Shown here: positions 60,418-64,000 of the stretch, one piece after another
Numbering within the stretch: position 1 is the stretch's first letter
Layout of the letters: every line of letters begins with the position of its first letter
Source of the DNA: Bacteroidales bacterium UBA5226
GTDB taxonomy: Bacteria; Bacteroidota; Bacteroidia; Bacteroidales; UBA932
Reading direction: 5' to 3'
Assembly: GCA_002409325.1 (NCBI GenBank)
Contig: DHUU01000006.1
Coordinates: 27,684-91,683 of the forward strand
Length of the DNA: 64,000 nt
Position numbers and translations under genes: made by a program
The notes under the pieces: generated by a model
What the model was told of the DNA's origin: nothing
Database searches by the model: none
What the model saw: only the letters and a program-made list of their open reading frames with translations

Positions 60418-62086
60418 GATTCTCAACACTCAGTGTCGTTTTTCTTGCAGGTAACTTGATCATGTCTATGATTCTGAAAGGTTTGGGATATGTAACCAAT
60501 CTGTAGTCGGCTATACCGGCCATACCGGCAGCCACGCGTAGGGCATCTGACAGCCCGCCCTGCTGGTCTGCCAGCCCGTTAGTGAGGGCTTCTTTTCCAG
60601 ACCAGATACGGCCTTCGGCCAAATTTTCGACAACCTGCCTGTCCATATGCCGGTTACTGGCCACTGTTTCTACAAACCGTTCATAAACAGACTCAATTTG
60701 CTCCCTGACAATTTGCAGTTCCTGTTCGCTTTTTCTGTGATAGAGCGAATTGAAATGGCTGTATGGGTGCGTGTCAACAGTTTCGTTGCAGATTTCAAGG
60801 ATATCGGACAATGTCTTTTCCCCGTTGAAAAAGATGCTGTAAACCCCTATGGAACCAGTCATGCTGGAAGGTTGGACCAGGATTCTTGTTGCAGCACTGG
60901 CGATCCAGTAACCTCCCGAAGCAGCGACGTCTCCCATGGAAACAATGACAGGCTTTTCCATCGCCGTCAGTTGGATTTCCCTTGTGATGATCCCGGCAGC
61001 CATAGGATCTCCTCCCGGGCTTTCAATGCGGAGAACAACGGCTTTGACAGTGGTGTCGTTCCGGTATTGTCTGAATTGTGATGCGTATTCATCGGCAAAA
61101 ACCTGCCCTGTGCCTTTTCCCATGGTGATATCCCCGCTGGCATATACGATAGCAATTTTTTCCCTGACAGGTTTCTGTCTGTTCATTTCCAGGTACCTGA
61201 TGTAATTCTGAACCGGTACAAAGGGCAGTTTCCTTTCTGGCAATCCTTCGTAAACAGAAGACAGGTAAGAGATTGTTTCATCCTGGTGCCAGACTTCATC
61301 TGCCAGTCCTGTTTCTTTGGCGTATCCGGCATCTGTCAGGAATGACCGGGCACAAAGGCGATCAATGGCTCCTTCTTCCATATGCCGGGCCTGCTCCATC
61401 CCGGCTGACCAGTGTTCCCAGGCAGTTGACAGGTAGGTTGCCAGTTGTGTTCGTTCCTGATCACTCATGCGGTTTGCAGTAAATGGCTCACCCCCTGTTT
61501 TAAAGCTCCCGTGGCGGATAACCTGGGCCTCCAGTCCCAGCCTTTCAAACAAATCCTTGTAATAATTGACCGAAGCGCTGAATCCCTGCAGGGTAATGTT
61601 CCCTTCCGGGTTGATGATAACTTTGTCTGCAGCAGTGGCCAGGTAATAAGCCTGTTGGGAATAGGCAGCAGCGTAACTGATCACGGGCTTCCCGCTTTGG
61701 CGGAACAAGATCAGGGCATTGCGGATCTCTTCAATATGCGTCATTTGGGCATTCAGGTACTGGGGATCCAGGAATATCATCCTGATTGAAGGATCCACGG
61801 CGGCCTGTTCTATGGCAAGGGCGATGCCCAGGAAACCGGTGCCGCCCTGCCTGATATTCAGCCCGGGCGGGAGGAAGCCCAGTGATGGCATATCTGAATC
61901 CTGCGTGGCAACGCCTTCCTCAAATGTGATGTGCAATATGGCATTGCCGGGAATGGAGGGAACCGTTCCGGCCAGCCCCAGGTTGATCATCGTAGTCAAC
62001 GACCCCACCAGAAGGAAGAACCCGGTCATCAGAACCAGTGCACTTCCCAGGATGACGGCCGCTAATGTCTTGAGAAAATCTTTCAT
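60332..62086 (-). CDS. sppA: Signal peptide peptidase SppA, 67K (long) type
   Basis: A membrane-bound serine protease that degrades cleaved signal peptides. From ATG 62086 there are 584 residues with one N-terminal membrane helix and two tandem ClpP-like halves. The first half has the general base Lys region (LGLEAQVIRHGSFKTGGEPFT), and the second half carries the nucleophile in SMGDVAASGGYWIASAAT with ASPSSMTGSIGV-type neighbours. An in-frame extension to 62188 crosses the promoter region and is rejected. It overlaps tilS by 86 bp at the 3' end. Confidence 0.92.
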   Translation of the reverse strand: MKDFLKTLAAVILGSALVLMTGFFLLVGSLTTMINLGLAGTVPSIPGNAILHITFEEGVATQDSDMPSLGFLPPGLNIRQGGTGFLGIALAIEQAAVDPSIRMIFLDPQYLNAQMTHIEEIRNALILFRQSGKPVISYAAAYSQQAYYLATAADKVIINPEGNITLQGFSASVNYYKDLFERLGLEAQVIRHGSFKTGGEPFTANRMSDQERTQLATYLSTAWEHWSAGMEQARHMEEGAIDRLCARSFLTDAGYAKETGLADEVWHQDETISYLSSVYEGLPERKLPFVPVQNYIRYLEMNRQKPVREKIAIVYASGDITMGKGTGQVFADEYASQFRQYRNDTTVKAVVLRIESPGGDPMAAGIITREIQLTAMEKPVIVSMGDVAASGGYWIASAATRILVQPSSMTGSIGVYSIFFNGEKTLSDILEICNETVDTHPYSHFNSLYHRKSEQELQIVREQIESVYERFVETVASNRHMDRQVVENLAEGRIWSGKEALTNGLADQQGGLSDALRVAAGMAGIADYRLVTYPKPFRIIDMIKLPARKTTLSVENLIERQLLDLLGEGGIRARLPFDEKSLSW

Positions 62087-62108
62087 AACGGAGTCATTAG
62101 ATGTTTTA

Positions 62109-62116
62109 CAAAAGTA
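62109..62116 (-). promoter_or_regulatory. -7 box for sppA
   Basis: The minus strand reads TACTTTTG, about 22 nt before the sppA ATG at 62086. Back-to-back with the box at 62123-62130. Confidence 0.45.
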
Positions 62117-62122
62117 AAATAT

Positions 62123-62130
62123 TATCTTTG
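62123..62130 (+). promoter_or_regulatory. -7 box for the HYC_CC_PP gene
   Basis: TATCTTTG, a perfect match, ends 9 nt before the ATG at 62140. It supports that start over an in-frame upstream ATG at 62101. Confidence 0.5.
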
Positions 62131-62139
62131 CAAACAAGA

Positions 62140-62568
62140 ATGAGAAAATTACCTGATATATTTTTCTGCCTGCTGGTAGGAATTTCATTTCTAGTTACAA
62201 CCGCAGGTTTTACGGTTCATCATTGCCTGGTGGAAGGTTCTTATCATGTAAAACTGATATCAGCCGATCCATCCTGTCTGGCAATGCACTCTCACGTCCG
62301 CTCCTTTGGCCAGGGCTCCTGTGAAGAGATGCATGACCAGAACTGCTGCAGTACACAGGTATTTTCGATGGATGATCCCACCCTGATCAGTCACGGTACA
62401 GATGTCCCGGAACTCATACAGAAGCTTGTTGACCAGGAGTTTTTTACGGTCCCAGCCTTTGGTTCAGGGATAGAGACAGCGGGAATCCCAACTGTCTGCT
62501 TACTGCATCCTTTGCCGTTGGAAAACTCTGTTTATCCCGGTAGTCATTTGGTACCATTGCGTTTGTAA
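62140..62568 (+). CDS. HYC_CC_PP family protein, probable metal-related
   Basis: The 142-residue protein has an N-terminal hydrophobic signal or anchor (FFCLLVGISFLVTTAGF) followed by TVHHCLVEGSYHVKL and QNCCSTQVF, with further Cys and His residues between (CLAMHSHVRSFGQGSCEEMHDQ). The H-x-C, CC and following pattern is that of the HYC_CC_PP family. These small proteins are typically found beside TonB-dependent receptors or heavy-metal efflux genes. A receptor with a His-rich segment follows 57 nt downstream. Metal binding, perhaps copper, is inferred from the Cys/His content. Confidence 0.72.
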   Translation: MRKLPDIFFCLLVGISFLVTTAGFTVHHCLVEGSYHVKLISADPSCLAMHSHVRSFGQGSCEEMHDQNCCSTQVFSMDDPTLISHGTDVPELIQKLVDQEFFTVPAFGSGIETAGIPTVCLLHPLPLENSVYPGSHLVPLRL

Positions 62569-62599
62569 TGAATTGAACTAAAGTAAGTTAGTCAATTCA
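62569..62599. repeat. Short inverted repeat between the HYC_CC_PP and receptor genes
   Basis: Arms TGAATTGAACTAA (62569-62581) and TTAGTCAATTCA (62588-62599) pair over 12 bp with one bulged base and a 6-nt loop. No T run follows. It starts only 1 nt after the stop codon. It could be a weak hairpin affecting receptor expression or a regulator site. Confidence 0.4.
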
Positions 62600-62625
62600 A
62601 ATTATTTCCAAACACAAGTACCAAA

Positions 62626-64000
62626 ATGAAAAAGATCCTTATTAGTTTATTTATTTTATTACCATTTTTTGCCAACGCACAAACAGTCCGGGGGAAGGTA
62701 TTGCTTACCGGCGAACAGGGAGATACCCAACCGGCCGCAGGAGCAGTTGTTTATTGGGTTCCGGAGCGGGCGGGAGACCGTGTGGAGCATCTAGTATATA
62801 CCGCAGATGACGGTTTGTTCAGCATTCCGGCCGGAAGATCAGAGATGCTCGCAGCATCCTATATGGGTTATATAGAAGATACCATCCGGGTAGTTTCCGG
62901 GCAGGATCCTGTTGAATTCATTTTACGGGAAGATGCCGGTACTCTGGATGTTCTGCATATAACAGGACGAAGACAGGCTAATTACATTTCCCGCCTGACT
63001 CCTGTCAAAACCGAGGTGATTACAGCAGCCGGCCTGTGCAAAATGGCCTGTTGCAACCTTGCCGAGAGCTTTGAAAACTCTGCCAGTGTCTCTGTGGGCT
63101 TTACCGATGCCGTCACCGGAGCACGCCAGATCCGGCTACTGGGGCTGAGCGGGAATTATACCCAGATGCTGGAAGAGAACCGGCCTGCCATGCGAGGCAT
63201 ACAGGTTCCTTTTGGTCTTTCCTTTATTCCCGGTCAATGGCTGGAAAGCATACAGATAGCCAAGGGAACCGGATCTGTTGTGAACGGAGCCGAAGCCATC
63301 ACCGGCCAGATCAATATGGAATTCAGAAAACCCACCGAGGTATTGCCGCTTTTCGTAAATCTTTTCCTGAATGATGCACTGCGAACGGAAGCCAACGTGG
63401 CTTCTTCGCTTCAGTTAAATGACCGCTGGAGCACTGTTGTCCTGGCCCACGGTTCGGCAGACCTGATGCGGCATGATGCCAATGGGGACGGATTTATGGA
63501 CGAACCGTTAACCAATCGCTATTCATTGGCGAACAGGTGGTTGTATGCCCACCCGTCGGGTCTTCAACTCCGTTTTGGATTCAGGGGGCTGTATGAAGAC
63601 AGAAAGAGCGGAGAAATGGACAACGACTGGGTACTGCCCGGGCAGGCAAGAGACAATGCAATCTGGGGCTCCCGGATTTTAAATAAAGGAGTGAATGCCT
63701 ATGTGAAACTGGGAATTCCCCTTGTCAAACATGACCACAACCATGGCCAGGAACTGGCGCCGGCGAATGAACATAAGCATGAGCATGAAGTTGAACATGA
63801 ACATGAAATGGAGCAGGAACATGTGGCCGGTGAGGATTCAGATCACCAACATGAAGCTGCACTATCAGCAGAAGCTGCAGAAGATGAAAACCACATTGAT
63901 CCGAACATAGCTTTGGTAGTGGATTACAACCTGCACAAACAGGACGCCTATTTTGGTCTGAAAGATTTCAATTCCCTGCAAAATGATTTTTTTGCCAACG
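62626..64000 (+). CDS. TonB-dependent receptor with His-rich segment (C-terminus outside window)
   Basis: The frame is open from ATG 62626 through the window end (458 codons). It has a signal peptide (cut near FANAQ), a carboxypeptidase-regulatory-like domain (VRGKVLLTGEQGDTQPAAGAVV), a plug (DAVTGARQIRLLGLSGNYTQ, GTGSVVNGAEAITGQINM) and the start of a beta-barrel. Residues 369-423 hold 12 histidines among acidic residues (HDHNH, HKHEHE, HEHE, DHQH), probably an extracellular metal-binding loop. It is downstream of the HYC_CC_PP gene. Uptake or sensing of a metal or metallophore is inferred. Confidence 0.88.
   Translation, partial: MKKILISLFILLPFFANAQTVRGKVLLTGEQGDTQPAAGAVVYWVPERAGDRVEHLVYTADDGLFSIPAGRSEMLAASYMGYIEDTIRVVSGQDPVEFILREDAGTLDVLHITGRRQANYISRLTPVKTEVITAAGLCKMACCNLAESFENSASVSVGFTDAVTGARQIRLLGLSGNYTQMLEENRPAMRGIQVPFGLSFIPGQWLESIQIAKGTGSVVNGAEAITGQINMEFRKPTEVLPLFVNLFLNDALRTEANVASSLQLNDRWSTVVLAHGSADLMRHDANGDGFMDEPLTNRYSLANRWLYAHPSGLQLRFGFRGLYEDRKSGEMDNDWVLPGQARDNAIWGSRILNKGVNAYVKLGIPLVKHDHNHGQELAPANEHKHEHEVEHEHEMEQEHVAGEDSDHQHEAALSAEAAEDENHIDPNIALVVDYNLHKQDAYFGLKDFNSLQNDFFAN

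Noticed and set aside
63722..63910. Met-rich 62-codon frame near the right end
   Set aside because: It is the shifted reading of the His-rich segment of the TonB receptor, whose own frame is continuous.

Overview
This window looks like a compact chromosomal segment from a member of the Bacteroidetes, most likely order Bacteroidales. The evidence is a SusC/SusD pair, a subtilase with a type IX secretion sorting domain next to a PorV/PorQ-like protein, many Bacteroidetes-type -7 boxes (TAnnTTTG), an M49 lipoprotein peptidase, and families largely confined to this phylum (BT_3928-type, DUF3078, WbqC, HYC_CC_PP). Signs of type IX secretion argue against typical gut Bacteroides species. I see no rRNA, tRNA, CRISPR array, prophage or insertion sequence. 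The window cuts recG at its left end and a TonB-dependent receptor at its right end.

Layout, left to right. 1-3 kb: recG (minus), then yccF-pdxA-rnhA. 3-9.5 kb: three glycoside hydrolases, a GH5 lipoprotein divergent from GH31 (with a PA14 insert) and GH2; this set resembles the enzymes of a xyloglucan locus. 9.4-11.8 kb: gpsA-pgi. 11.8-13.9 kb: NAD salvage pair (nicotinate phosphoribosyltransferase, nicotinamidase). 13.9-16.7 kb: ROK kinase, FucP-like MFS transporter and SIS-domain protein, probably one sugar pathway. 16.7-20.7 kb: beta-barrel protein, DsbD and a sodium:amino acid symporter. 20.7-29.9 kb (minus): SusC-SusD-lipoprotein operon ending in a clear intrinsic terminator, then an S8 protease and PorV/PorQ-like protein under their own promoter. 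30-36 kb: acyltransferase with zinc ribbon, DPP III-like peptidase, a YtxH/holin-like membrane operon and a C11 peptidase. 35.7-45 kb: rplY-pth-S4 protein, manA, CPBP protease, nucleotidyltransferase, ftsB-like gene, YjjG, purB, folP, tmk and a DoxX-like protein. 45-49.4 kb: nusA-infB without rimP and with a terminator hairpin in the nusA leader. 49.5-52.8 kb: lpxD-lpxC-lpxA-wbqC, where LpxC lacks the FabZ domain usually fused to it in this phylum. 52.8-62.1 kb: FadL-like protein and an aromatic/serine-rich lipoprotein, proS, two conserved proteins, tilS and sppA. 62.1 kb to the end: HYC_CC_PP protein and a TonB receptor with a histidine-rich segment, probably for metals.

Two scale-wide patterns stand out. 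All nine convergent gene pairs overlap or directly abut at their 3' ends, leaving no room for ordinary terminators between them. Many -7 boxes lie only about 4-8 nt before the start codon, so several mRNAs are predicted to be leaderless or nearly so. Otherwise the window is mostly housekeeping. The best candidates for something new are the nusA leader attenuator, the His-rich receptor pair, the S8 protease that combines a lipobox with a type IX sorting domain, the aromatic-rich lipoprotein, and the ROK-MFS-SIS operon whose ROK protein lacks its zinc motif.
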